A stretch of 8,388 nucleotides of DNA, taken from NCBI GenBank assembly GCA_029856375.1, contig JAHQWX010000060.1, positions 1 to 8,388 of the forward strand. The letters run 5' to 3'. Positions 1 to 6,898 of this stretch are shown piece after piece. This DNA comes from Promethearchaeia archaeon (lineage in GTDB: Archaea; Asgardarchaeota; Lokiarchaeia; Sigyniarchaeales; SOKP01). A program made the position numbers and the translations under genes. Each line of letters starts with the position of its first letter. The first letter of the stretch is position 1. The notes under the pieces were generated by a model that saw nothing but the letters and a program-made list of their open reading frames with translations, searched no databases and was not told the DNA's origin.

Positions 1-1
1 T

Positions 2-2173
2 CCTCCCTTTTACATGCCAATCTGCGATATGTGTTGCTTGTGTACCTATGGAAAATGCAATCTTTCCAAGGGGAAAACAGGCGCGTGCGGTATTGATATG
101 AAAGCACAACAAGGGAGAATTGTAGAAATTGCATGTTGTATTGGTGCTGCTTGCCACTCTGCGCACGGTATGCACCTTATTCATCATTTACACGAGAAAT
201 TTGGCGATGTACCAATTAATTTCGGAGATAAAATTGAAGTTGAGATGCCACTTACGCGATTAATCGTTGGAATGAAACCGCAAACATTATCTGACTGCGA
301 ACACGCCATGCAGTGGGTAACCGATACAATAACTCATCTCTTAGCAGCAGGCCACACTGGTCAAGAAGCAAATTATATAGATTTTGAAAATAAAAGCTTC
401 TTAGCTGGGCTCTGCGATAGTATGGGATTAGAAATTTCTGATGCTGTCCAAATTGCTGCTTTTGGATTTCCAAAGGGAGAAGCTGATGTTCCGATCGTTG
501 AATTAGGTATGGGAACTCTCGATTCAGAAAATAAAGCAACAATATTAATGATTGGGCACAACGTGGCTTCGGGAGTAGAATTAACAGATTATATTAGAAT
601 GAAAGGTTTGGAAGATAAACTTGATGTCGGTGCTATTTGTTGTACGGCCCACGACCTTACTCGCTATTACGACAAAGCGAAAGTCGTTGGGTCAATGTCA
701 AGGCAGTTGCAGTTCATTCGCTCTGGATTGGCCGATGTAATTATGGTTGATGAACAATGCGTGAACACTCGCTCTTTCGATGAGGCACAAAAAATTGGTG
801 CGGCATATATTGCGACTAATGACAAAAGAATGGATGGGTTGCCTGATAGAACTAACGACTCTATTGAAGAAATCGTTAATGATTTAGTATCTGGTAATGC
901 TAAGGGAATACTTATTCTTGATCCAGAGAAAGCAGGAGCAGTCGCTGCTGAGACTGCGATAAAAATGAAACCTATTAGAAAAGCAAAATCCTCAATACCT
1001 GATAGAGAAGGGGCAATTGAGATGGCAAGAAAGTGCATTGGATGCGACAACTGCCAGAGAAACTGTCCTAACGATTTACCGATGGTTGAAGCAATACAAC
1101 TTGCAAAAGATGGTGATTTCTCGAAATTAGCAGAAATGGGCGACTTCTGCTTAGGTTGTGGTCGATGTGAAGGCGAATGTATGCATGGAGTGTCTCCTCT
1201 GACGCTAATCATTTATGCTTATCAAGATTACATTAAAAATGAAAAGTTTAATGTGAGAGTAGGCAGAGGACCGATTCAAGACACAGAAATTAGAAATGTT
1301 GGTGCTCCAATTGTTATGGGAGAAATTCCTGGAATCGTAGCAATTGTAGGTTGCGCAAACTACGGTAAGGAAATCCAAGAACTCTATAGATACGCAGAAG
1401 AATTTTTAATTCGAAATTACATCGTTGTAGTGTCTGGATGTGCTGCAATGGACATAGGCTTAGTAAAGAATGAAGATGGAGAAACATTATATGATAGATT
1501 TCCAGGAGATTTCGATAGAGGCGGTTTAGTGAATGTCGGAAGTTGCGTAAGTAATGCGCATATCACTGGAGCCGCGTGTAAAGTTGCAAATATTTTTGCT
1601 AGACGGCCTTTAAGGGGTAACTTCGAAGAAATTGCGGATTATATCTATAACCGGGTTGGAGCCTGTGGTATGGCGTGGGGTGCAATGAGCCAAAAAGCTG
1701 CAAGTATTGCAAGTAGCGTAAACGCGCTGGGTATTCCTGTTGTTGTAGGACCTCATTCAGCAGAATACAGGAGGATGTACCTAGGTCGAACGGATAAAGA
1801 AGATGTCTGGACCGCGTATAACGCAAGAGATGGAACCAGCGATCATAAAGTCACTCCCGCACCAGAACATCTATTAACGACAGCAGAATCAGTAGAACAA
1901 GCGATCGTCCTGACGGCGAAACTATGCATTCGATCAGCGGATAATAGCAAGGGAAGAATGATTAAACTTTCTCATTGGATCGATTTAACGAGGAAATATT
2001 TAGGGCAAGACTTACCAGACGATTTAGAGAAATATATACGGGTTGAGGCAGATATTCCAATCAACTTGAAAGATGAAATTATGACCTATTTGAAATCTAA
2101 AAATTGGGAGCCTCAAGAAATAATAGATCCTACAATAGTCGAACGACTAGCAACTAAATACATTAAAAAGTAA
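2..2173 (+). CDS. cdhA: CO dehydrogenase/acetyl-CoA synthase (ACDS) alpha subunit, 5'-truncated by window edge
   Basis: This is the CO dehydrogenase subunit of the archaeal acetyl-CoA decarbonylase/synthase complex; it interconverts CO2 and CO in the Wood-Ljungdahl pathway. Counting from the ATG at base 14, a Cys-rich N-terminus (C4, C7, C8, C10, C15, C25) supplies the first Fe-S clusters. Candidate ligands of the Ni-Fe-S C-cluster are H182 (GHNV), C210, C249 (DEQC), C476, C511 (GSCVSN) and C551 (GACG). An inserted ferredoxin-like domain carries two CxxCxxCxxxC motifs (341-351 and 379-389); this insertion separates archaeal CdhA from bacterial CooS. The frame stays open upstream of the ATG (PPFY), and as I recall Methanosarcina CdhA has about 70 residues before the first Cys cluster, so the true start lies outside the window and the ATG at 14 is probably internal. 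No cdhB or other ACDS gene follows; the next gene is convergent. Confidence 0.96.
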   Translation, partial: PPFYMPICDMCCLCTYGKCNLSKGKTGACGIDMKAQQGRIVEIACCIGAACHSAHGMHLIHHLHEKFGDVPINFGDKIEVEMPLTRLIVGMKPQTLSDCEHAMQWVTDTITHLLAAGHTGQEANYIDFENKSFLAGLCDSMGLEISDAVQIAAFGFPKGEADVPIVELGMGTLDSENKATILMIGHNVASGVELTDYIRMKGLEDKLDVGAICCTAHDLTRYYDKAKVVGSMSRQLQFIRSGLADVIMVDEQCVNTRSFDEAQKIGAAYIATNDKRMDGLPDRTNDSIEEIVNDLVSGNAKGILILDPEKAGAVAAETAIKMKPIRKAKSSIPDREGAIEMARKCIGCDNCQRNCPNDLPMVEAIQLAKDGDFSKLAEMGDFCLGCGRCEGECMHGVSPLTLIIYAYQDYIKNEKFNVRVGRGPIQDTEIRNVGAPIVMGEIPGIVAIVGCANYGKEIQELYRYAEEFLIRNYIVVVSGCAAMDIGLVKNEDGETLYDRFPGDFDRGGLVNVGSCVSNAHITGAACKVANIFARRPLRGNFEEIADYIYNRVGACGMAWGAMSQKAASIASSVNALGIPVVVGPHSAEYRRMYLGRTDKEDVWTAYNARDGTSDHKVTPAPEHLLTTAESVEQAIVLTAKLCIRSADNSKGRMIKLSHWIDLTRKYLGQDLPDDLEKYIRVEADIPINLKDEIMTYLKSKNWEPQEIIDPTIVERLATKYIKK

Positions 2174-2182
2174 AAATAACAC

Positions 2183-2207
2183 TTTTTCTTCTTTTTTTTA
2201 TTATTTT
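2183..2207 (+). terminator. T-rich terminator after cdhA
   Basis: Runs of five and eight T separated by a few pyrimidines begin 10 bp after the cdhA stop. Oligo-T tracts without a strong hairpin are the usual archaeal intrinsic termination signal. It lies in the 57-bp gap between two convergent genes. Confidence 0.6.
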
Positions 2208-2230
2208 AGAATCATATAAAGAATGTAAAT

Positions 2231-3073
2231 TTATTTTTCTAAAATTTCTCTAATTTTCTTAACAGCTTCACTAAAAGCCTTTCCGGCTGGAGAATCGGGA
2301 TTCTTAATTATGAACGGCAGTCCAGCATCGCCTGTTTCTCTGATATTTGGATCAATTGGAATTTGCCCTAAGAGTGGTACATGAAAATCTATTGATGCTT
2401 TTTCACCGCCCCCTTTACCAAATAAATCAACTTTGTGGCCACATTCAGGACAAATGTAGCCAGACATGTTTTCTATTATACCAAGTACATCTTTATCCAT
2501 CAATAACGACATCTTTAGAGTTTTTCTAGAATCCAGCAAAGCAACTTCTTGAGGTGTCGTTACAATGAGAATATGTACATCTGGTATTAATTGTAATATA
2601 TCTAAAGTTTCGTCTCCGGTTCCCGGGGGGAGATCTATTACTAAATATTCTAAAGAGCCCCATTCCGCGTCTCCTAAAAATTGTCTCGTTGCACTCATTT
2701 TCATTGGACCACGCCATATCACGGGATTATCTGCATCGTCAATCAAAAACGCCATGCTCATCACTTTAATATTAAGAGGCCCAGGGATCGGGTAAAACCG
2801 CATCTTCTCGGGATCTACTTGTGGTTTTAATTCTGGACTCATACCGAGCATTTTCGCAACATTAGGACCGGTAATATCGATATCTAGAACACCAACCGTG
2901 GAACCAGTGCTTGCGAGCTTCATAGCAAGATTCACTGCTACTGTACTTTTTCCAACTCCGCCCTTACCTGAAATAATTGCTATTTTGAATTTTATATTTT
3001 CCATATTTTCCTTTATTAGTTCCATTCTCTCCTCGTTCGACATTCTTTTTTGTTCGCTATTATTTTCAACCAT
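2231..3073 (-). CDS. Mrp/NBP35-type P-loop ATPase, Fe-S cluster carrier
   Basis: A 280-residue member of the Mrp/NBP35/ApbC family, which binds a [4Fe-4S] cluster at a dimer interface and passes it to client apoproteins. A deviant Walker A (SGKGGVGKST, residues 35-44) with the two lysines typical of the MinD/Mrp class is followed by DIDITGP (64-70), RGPMKM (121-126), the DLPPGTGDE Walker B region (147-155) and the conserved CPEC pair (C208, C211) that ligates the cluster. The N-terminal DUF59/MIP18 domain of bacterial Mrp and the N-terminal ferredoxin motif of eukaryotic Nbp35 are both absent, as in many archaeal homologues. The chosen ATG has an AGAAGTGA sequence 6 nt upstream, a partial Shine-Dalgarno match. 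Its convergent neighbour CdhA needs several Fe-S clusters, so a maturation role is plausible, but proximity is the only evidence. Confidence 0.95.
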   Translation of the reverse strand: MVENNSEQKRMSNEERMELIKENMENIKFKIAIISGKGGVGKSTVAVNLAMKLASTGSTVGVLDIDITGPNVAKMLGMSPELKPQVDPEKMRFYPIPGPLNIKVMSMAFLIDDADNPVIWRGPMKMSATRQFLGDAEWGSLEYLVIDLPPGTGDETLDILQLIPDVHILIVTTPQEVALLDSRKTLKMSLLMDKDVLGIIENMSGYICPECGHKVDLFGKGGGEKASIDFHVPLLGQIPIDPNIRETGDAGLPFIIKNPDSPAGKAFSEAVKKIREILEK

Positions 3074-3182
3074 TTAATTTCACTTCTTCTGCATTTCTTT
3101 TTCTTGAAAATATTCTAATTAACTTAAAATAAACGTTTCTAATATGCTTAAGTGTAATAAATTAAAGGGAAAAAATAAATTT

Positions 3183-3200
3183 TTTGAATAATTATTCAAA
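3183..3200. promoter_or_regulatory. 18-bp perfect palindrome, candidate operator
   Basis: TTTGAATAATTATTCAAA is perfectly self-complementary. It lies in the 223-bp gap between the divergent mrp and vWA genes, about 38 bp upstream of the candidate TATA box of the vWA gene. A dimeric regulator could bind there. The region is very AT-rich, which raises the chance of palindromes, although 18 perfect bases is long. Confidence 0.35.
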
Positions 3201-3234
3201 CATTAAAAAAAATTCCTTACAAAATATAAACAAA

Positions 3235-3246
3235 CTTTTTTAATAT
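3235..3246 (+). promoter_or_regulatory. Candidate TATA box for the 451-residue vWA gene
   Basis: A TTTTAATAT-type box lies about 52 bp before the TTG start. Initiation about 25 bp downstream would leave a leader of roughly 25-30 nt. A second TATA-like stretch (aatatattt, around 3249-3257) is close by, so the exact box is uncertain. Confidence 0.4.
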
Positions 3247-3296
3247 GTAATATATTTCAATTCATGAAGACAGCATAGTAAGCGTGGATTAAGGCT

Positions 3297-4652
3297 TTGA
3301 AAGATAAACCAAATTTAATTGATTCAACTAAAAGAAAAAACAATTCTGAGCCCAAAACTCAAGTAAAAAGCCCTGAACCACTTGAGATTATCTCATTTAG
3401 TCAATCGGAAGATATTGTATTTTTAATTGATTTTAATCCCAATTTCTATAAACCGGATATTTTACCAACGAGATTTTTAAAATTTAAAGAAATTTTGGAC
3501 GATTTCTTGGAAAGGCGTATTCAAATAGACCCTTCTGGAAGAATTTTACTAATACCATATAATTGCCCTAAGCTGAATATCACCCATGAATTTAATCCTA
3601 TTTCTGATCCAATCGCACAAAATTTTCTCAATATTAGCAATATAATGGAACTCGAAAATAGTAAGATCGAATTTTTATTAAATGATGCACTAAAATTGGC
3701 AATGCAAAAGCTAATTGCTGTTTTTAAGACAATCAGGGATAGGACTTTACGATTAATTATAATATCAAATGAAGTATCAAAACAAAATCCTCAATTCTAT
3801 CAGAAAATATTAGATATTATCAACGGGGTTGGGTGTAAATTAGATGTAATATTTGACATTGTGTGTTTTAACAAAGATTTTGTTGGGGATAAGTCTCTAT
3901 TGGGACTCTTCAAAACTGTTCGGGATAAAACAAATGGATCGCTTTATGAAATTGAAAACGAAAAAAGTTTTACGGAAGCCTTTTCTAAGATTGTTGAAAA
4001 AAAAGATGTTCTAATACAAGAGATCCTTGGAAAAAAGATGTATACCGAACCGCAAGAATTTCTCGAAATAATTGCTTCAGATTTACTTCAAATTGACGAA
4101 ATACTAGATGATTCCGAGCTTATTTGCCAAATATGTTTTACTAAAGAATGTGCTTGCCAAGGGATTTTGGATTTTTACACTCACGGTAGAAAATGCCCTA
4201 ATTGCGGCAAAATAATGCATTTATGTTGTGCGGGAAAGTGGGCAGAGAATCAAAATTTAGAACATAATTATATCGGATTTCCAACGGTTTTGAGATGCCC
4301 ATTTTGCTTTTATTTATTGAAAGTTCCAAAAGAATTCGTTAACTTCGATGAAATACTAGAGAAATTACAGAAAAAGTACATCGAGAGTAAAAAAAAATTT
4401 GAGGAAAGATTGAAATCAGAACAAATTAAGATTGGACAGTTAGAAAGTTTCTCTGAAGAATTAAGAAAAGCAGAATCAGAAAAAGCTAACATTTCAGCTT
4501 GGTTGAGGGAACACTTACCAAACCGTAAAGAACGCGAAATTGAGCGCATCTCAGACGAGATAGTGAGATTGCCAACTTACGAAGAAAAAGTTTCATTCAT
4601 TAACTATCTCAAGTTTTCAAACGATATTGACAACGACTCGATGCCAATTTAA
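3297..4652 (+). CDS. vWA-like protein with degenerate MIDAS, C4HC3 zinc module and helical tail (TFIIH p34/Tfb4-like candidate)
   Basis: 451 residues. Residues 38-232 look like a von Willebrand A fold: a hydrophobic strand ends in DFNPN (45-49) where the metal-site DxSxS should be, and LIIISNEV (153-160) stands where SDG is expected, so metal binding is probably lost. The zinc module follows: C277, C280, C300, C303, H308, C311, C334, C337, spaced CxxC-x19-CxxC-x4-H-x2-C-x22-CxxC, with extra C285, C287 and C310. Residues 350-425 are highly charged and probably helical or coiled coil. The zinc module closely matches that of the protein at 6899-8092. The D-x-N-P variant plus C-terminal zinc cysteines recalls TFIIH p34/Tfb4; this is from memory and unproven. 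The start is TTG: the in-frame ATG at 3264 runs into TAG, and no other start precedes the vWA strand. Upstream SD is weak. Function is otherwise unknown. Confidence 0.88.
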   Translation: MKDKPNLIDSTKRKNNSEPKTQVKSPEPLEIISFSQSEDIVFLIDFNPNFYKPDILPTRFLKFKEILDDFLERRIQIDPSGRILLIPYNCPKLNITHEFNPISDPIAQNFLNISNIMELENSKIEFLLNDALKLAMQKLIAVFKTIRDRTLRLIIISNEVSKQNPQFYQKILDIINGVGCKLDVIFDIVCFNKDFVGDKSLLGLFKTVRDKTNGSLYEIENEKSFTEAFSKIVEKKDVLIQEILGKKMYTEPQEFLEIIASDLLQIDEILDDSELICQICFTKECACQGILDFYTHGRKCPNCGKIMHLCCAGKWAENQNLEHNYIGFPTVLRCPFCFYLLKVPKEFVNFDEILEKLQKKYIESKKKFEERLKSEQIKIGQLESFSEELRKAESEKANISAWLREHLPNRKEREIERISDEIVRLPTYEEKVSFINYLKFSNDIDNDSMPI

Positions 4653-4655
4653 TTA

Positions 4656-4667
4656 TTTCTTAAGAAA
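4656..4667. repeat. 12-bp palindrome just after the vWA gene
   Basis: TTTCTTAAGAAA is a perfect palindrome starting 4 bp after the stop codon. A T6 run follows at 4705-4710. It could contribute to 3'-end formation, but the sequence is AT-rich and the claim is weak. Confidence 0.25.
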
Positions 4668-4770
4668 ATTTACATAAAATAAACTATTTTCGTATTAAAT
4701 CCAATTTTTTCCCTACTAATTTGTCTAAATTGTCTGGATACAAGAGAATTTATGATATATTAAAGTAATT

Positions 4771-4778
4771 TTTATATG
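4771..4778 (+). promoter_or_regulatory. TATA box for the membrane-protein gene
   Basis: TTTATATG preceded by an A-rich element (aaagtaatt), about 60 bp before the ATG at 4834. Initiation about 25 bp downstream would give a leader of roughly 30 nt containing the SD. Confidence 0.5.
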
Positions 4779-4824
4779 ATGATCATTCATTTTTTAAAAA
4801 AATACTATAAAAATTTTATTAAAT

Positions 4825-4829
4825 GGTGA
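4825..4829 (+). promoter_or_regulatory. Shine-Dalgarno site for the membrane-protein gene
   Basis: GGTGA, complementary to the 16S 3' end, sits 4 nt before the ATG at 4834 and fixes that start. It is the clearest SD seen in the window. Confidence 0.6.
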
Positions 4830-4833
4830 AATT

Positions 4834-5358
4834 ATGTCGAAAGTTATAGCGATAATTGGTGGAGTGGTTGGAATAGTCGCTGCAATATTAGGATTTTTAG
4901 CACCAGAATTAGGTTGGTGGCAAGTAACTGCAGAAAACTATTTGATTATCTTCGATGGTTCTGGTTATATCAACGCTTTTGGTATGACTAGCAATACCGT
5001 TAATGAAGAAGTAGAATTACTCGGTAACATGTTTTTAATCGGAGGGATTGTCTTTATTGTAGGCGCTTTACTCGCAATGGTTGGTGCAGCTAAGGAATCT
5101 ACAGGATTAGCCGTACTAGGCTCGATTATTATGATCGCAGGAATAGGCCTGTGGGTATATGACCTCATGACCAACGAAGATTTTGAAAACATTATAGATG
5201 GATTGGATTTCATAACGGGAGACGAATATACCGTATTATTCGGAGCGATTGATTTAGGAATTCTTGGTGCATGGAACTGGGGTTTAGGAGTTGGATTCTA
5301 TATTGCAGTTGCCGGAGCAGTTGTCTGCCTAATCGGTTCGTTCATGGTAAAAAGATAG
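4834..5358 (+). CDS. Small four-helix membrane protein of unknown function
   Basis: 174 residues with four hydrophobic segments at about 4-24, 64-86, 91-110 and 151-171. The first loop (25-63) begins with PELGWWQV and holds several acidic residues. The second long loop (111-150) is acidic and aromatic (NEDFENIIDGLDF). The protein ends in a short basic tail, MVKR. With both termini inside, the two long loops would face outward; the basic C-terminus fits that. The only cysteine is C165, inside helix 4, so no loop disulfide is possible. The topology resembles tetraspan families in general (claudin/SUR7-like shape), but no family motif is recognisable and homology should not be assumed. It has its own TATA box, SD and terminator, so it is probably monocistronic. 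It lies between a vWA/zinc gene and the tail of a convergent Rag-like GTPase gene. Confidence 0.85.
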   Translation: MSKVIAIIGGVVGIVAAILGFLAPELGWWQVTAENYLIIFDGSGYINAFGMTSNTVNEEVELLGNMFLIGGIVFIVGALLAMVGAAKESTGLAVLGSIIMIAGIGLWVYDLMTNEDFENIIDGLDFITGDEYTVLFGAIDLGILGAWNWGLGVGFYIAVAGAVVCLIGSFMVKR

Positions 5359-5380
5359 AAACAATCCAATTTTATATCTA

Positions 5381-5398
5381 TTTTTTTTTCTTTTTTTT
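5381..5398 (+). terminator. Poly-T terminator after the membrane-protein gene
   Basis: T9-C-T8 begins 23 bp after the stop codon. It is among the strongest oligo-T signals in the window and typical of archaeal intrinsic termination. Confidence 0.7.
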
Positions 5399-5399
5399 A

Positions 5400-5433
5400 A
5401 ATCCAAATTAATGGATTGAAATAATCCAAATTA
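5400..5433. repeat. Short direct repeat with an inverted partial copy between
   Basis: AATCCAAATTA occurs at 5400-5410 and again at 5423-5433, with TGGATT (the complement of AATCCA) at 5412-5417 between them. It lies between the 3' ends of two convergent genes. It may be only low-complexity sequence. Confidence 0.3.
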
Positions 5434-5455
5434 TCTCAACTTTAAAAGCTAATAT

Positions 5456-5470
5456 AAAAAGAGAGAAAAA
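5456..5470 (-). terminator. T-rich terminator after the Rag-like GTPase gene
   Basis: On the minus strand this reads T5-CTCTC-T5, about 20 nt past the GTPase stop. The plus-strand T-tract of the convergent gene is about 60 bp away, so each gene has its own signal. Confidence 0.5.
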
Positions 5471-5489
5471 TATTAAGTATCTTTAATAT

Positions 5490-6701
5490 TTAAATAAAGA
5501 GGTTGATTAAAGGCATTACTTCGGTAGTGAAATAACCCAAATGCTCGTCTAAATTTGTTATATCTTCGCTCAACAACCATAGATAAACCGGAATTTTTCT
5601 TTCGCCGTATTCAAACAATTTTTCGCCTCTTATTGAAAAATTATTCAATGGATAATTCAATATAATCGATTTCTCCCTAATTAAACCTATAGAAGTGTGG
5701 AAGTTCATCAGAGTCTGCATTAATAAGGCGGTATTGTTAACTAACATCTCGTCAGTATCGTTGTCCGAATAGCTGCCAAATATGAGTCCATCCATTGAAA
5801 TAACCGAAATCGCTTTACCCTTAACCGAATCGTTAAATTGTGCGAGTATTTTGTCGATAATTTCAGAGGTTTCAGAAATTTTCATAAGCGCAACGGAAAA
5901 CATCTTTTTGATTGTAGCACTGTCAAACATAGTGGTTGATTCAAAATCTAATACTTCTATATCAAATTCTTTAACGACACTTCGGAATTTATTTTTAACA
6001 GATTCCATATTCTTTAATACTATTGAATCGTCTCTCAAATCAGGATCAAATTTGTTTAATACGATTAAAACTTCAGGATTCTCGTTTAATTCTTGGAGCG
6101 TTTGAAGTACTACTTTAAAATAGTTGGCAGATTCTACAAACCTCTTGGGATCTTGCAGGTCTATTACGTAAATAATTAAATCTGCGTCGGTAAAATAGAG
6201 CTCGGGTTTCTTAAAATAGAGGTTTTCGCGATATTGTACTTGACCACCTAAATCCCAAGAAATAATTGGATATCCAAAAAAATCGAGTTGTTCTCTTGCT
6301 ACGCCCCTCGTAGGCAATAAATTCTTAACTATTGAGTACCTATCTTGCAATACATTTAAAATAGAAGTTTTCCCACCGTTATCCAATCCGATTAATAGTA
6401 TTTTTTTCTGGGCAAACCTACTAGAACTAATAAAGTCGTATATGATTTTTGCCACTTTTATCCACTTATCTAACACTACTTCGGGAATTTCCTGGATCTC
6501 TGAGATTTTATCTGTCGGGAACTCTGCCAATTCTTTAATACTGGTCACATTGAACTTTTTAAGAATGTCAGCATTGATTCTATCAATTCCAATAAGACTA
6601 TCTATTTTAAAATCTAAAATTTCCCCAATATTCTCGATATAAACGCTTGACTTAAAAAAGCCTTTAATTCTTTCGATATCTTTAGTTCCTTGCGCTTGCA
6701 T
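5490..6701 (-). CDS. Rag/Gtr-like small GTPase with N-terminal HhH-like domain and C-terminal roadblock domain
   Basis: 403 residues, three parts. Residues 30-92 look like a helix-hairpin-helix fold (IGIDRINADILKKF, then two more helices). Residues 99-275 are an Arf/Rag-class GTPase: P-loop GLDNGGKTS (105-113), switch I PTRG (T131), WDLGGQ (149-154) with catalytic-position Gln154, and NKFD (216-219). In place of the usual SAK it has STTMFD (255-260), which resembles the TSIWDE stretch of RagA as I recall it. Residues 285-400 look like a roadblock/LC7 domain (ISVISMDGLIFGS, 298-310). GTPase followed by roadblock is the layout of eukaryotic Rag/Gtr proteins, and similar fusions are known from Asgard archaea. 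There is no N-myristoylation signal (MQAQG), no transmembrane helix and no C-terminal prenylation motif. The ATG at 6701 lacks a clear SD; the leader would be short. It is transcribed divergently from the p44-like gene. Confidence 0.94.
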   Translation of the reverse strand: MQAQGTKDIERIKGFFKSSVYIENIGEILDFKIDSLIGIDRINADILKKFNVTSIKELAEFPTDKISEIQEIPEVVLDKWIKVAKIIYDFISSSRFAQKKILLIGLDNGGKTSILNVLQDRYSIVKNLLPTRGVAREQLDFFGYPIISWDLGGQVQYRENLYFKKPELYFTDADLIIYVIDLQDPKRFVESANYFKVVLQTLQELNENPEVLIVLNKFDPDLRDDSIVLKNMESVKNKFRSVVKEFDIEVLDFESTTMFDSATIKKMFSVALMKISETSEIIDKILAQFNDSVKGKAISVISMDGLIFGSYSDNDTDEMLVNNTALLMQTLMNFHTSIGLIREKSIILNYPLNNFSIRGEKLFEYGERKIPVYLWLLSEDITNLDEHLGYFTTEVMPLINLFI

Positions 6702-6722
6702 GGTTCTAAATCATTCAATATT

Positions 6723-6751
6723 GATTATTTTGCAATCGATTTAAAATAATC
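6723..6751. repeat. 9-bp inverted repeat in the GTPase leader/promoter
   Basis: GATTATTTT (6723-6731) and AAAATAATC (6743-6751) are perfect complements around an 11-nt spacer. A separate 10-bp palindrome, TCAATATTGA, lies at 6715-6724. Both lie within about 50 bp of the GTPase start, so they could be operator half-sites or a leader hairpin. AT-richness makes chance possible. Confidence 0.35.
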
Positions 6752-6752
6752 G

Positions 6753-6763
6753 TTAATTATATT
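6753..6763 (-). promoter_or_regulatory. Candidate TATA box for the GTPase gene
   Basis: The minus strand reads TAATATAATTA about 52-62 nt before the ATG. Initiation about 25 nt downstream would fall inside the inverted repeat at 6723-6751. Confidence is low because the whole gap is AT-rich. Confidence 0.35.
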
Positions 6764-6816
6764 ATTTTATTCACAATGTCTTTAAAATATTTATTTATGA
6801 TGTCGCTATAATTAAT

Positions 6817-6830
6817 AAATATATATTTAT
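6817..6830 (+). promoter_or_regulatory. TATA box for the p44-like gene
   Basis: AAATATATATTTAT lies about 70-80 bp before the ATG at 6899, giving an expected leader of roughly 45-50 nt. No SD precedes the ATG. An alternative TATA-like stretch lies at about 6784-6799. Confidence 0.45.
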
Positions 6831-6898
6831 GTATGCATTTTTATCTCTTCCATCAGTAGTATTAAATAATAATAACTAAAAAAATAGTTAAATTACGC

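Noticed and set aside
667..1212. 181-codon open frame on the minus strand opposite cdhA
   Set aside because: It lies entirely within a well-conserved gene, has no recognisable domain and is a by-product of cdhA codon use.
3264..3278. ATG at 3264 as the start of the 451-residue protein
   Set aside because: It is in frame but meets TAG after four codons.
4776..4782. ATGATGA resembling box C between the vWA and membrane-protein genes
   Set aside because: No CTGA follows within a plausible distance, and the sequence overlaps the TATA region of the next gene.
4834..5358. Claudin or tetraspanin homology for the four-helix protein
   Set aside because: Only the topology is similar; the loops lack cysteines and the W-GLW-C-C or CCG signatures.
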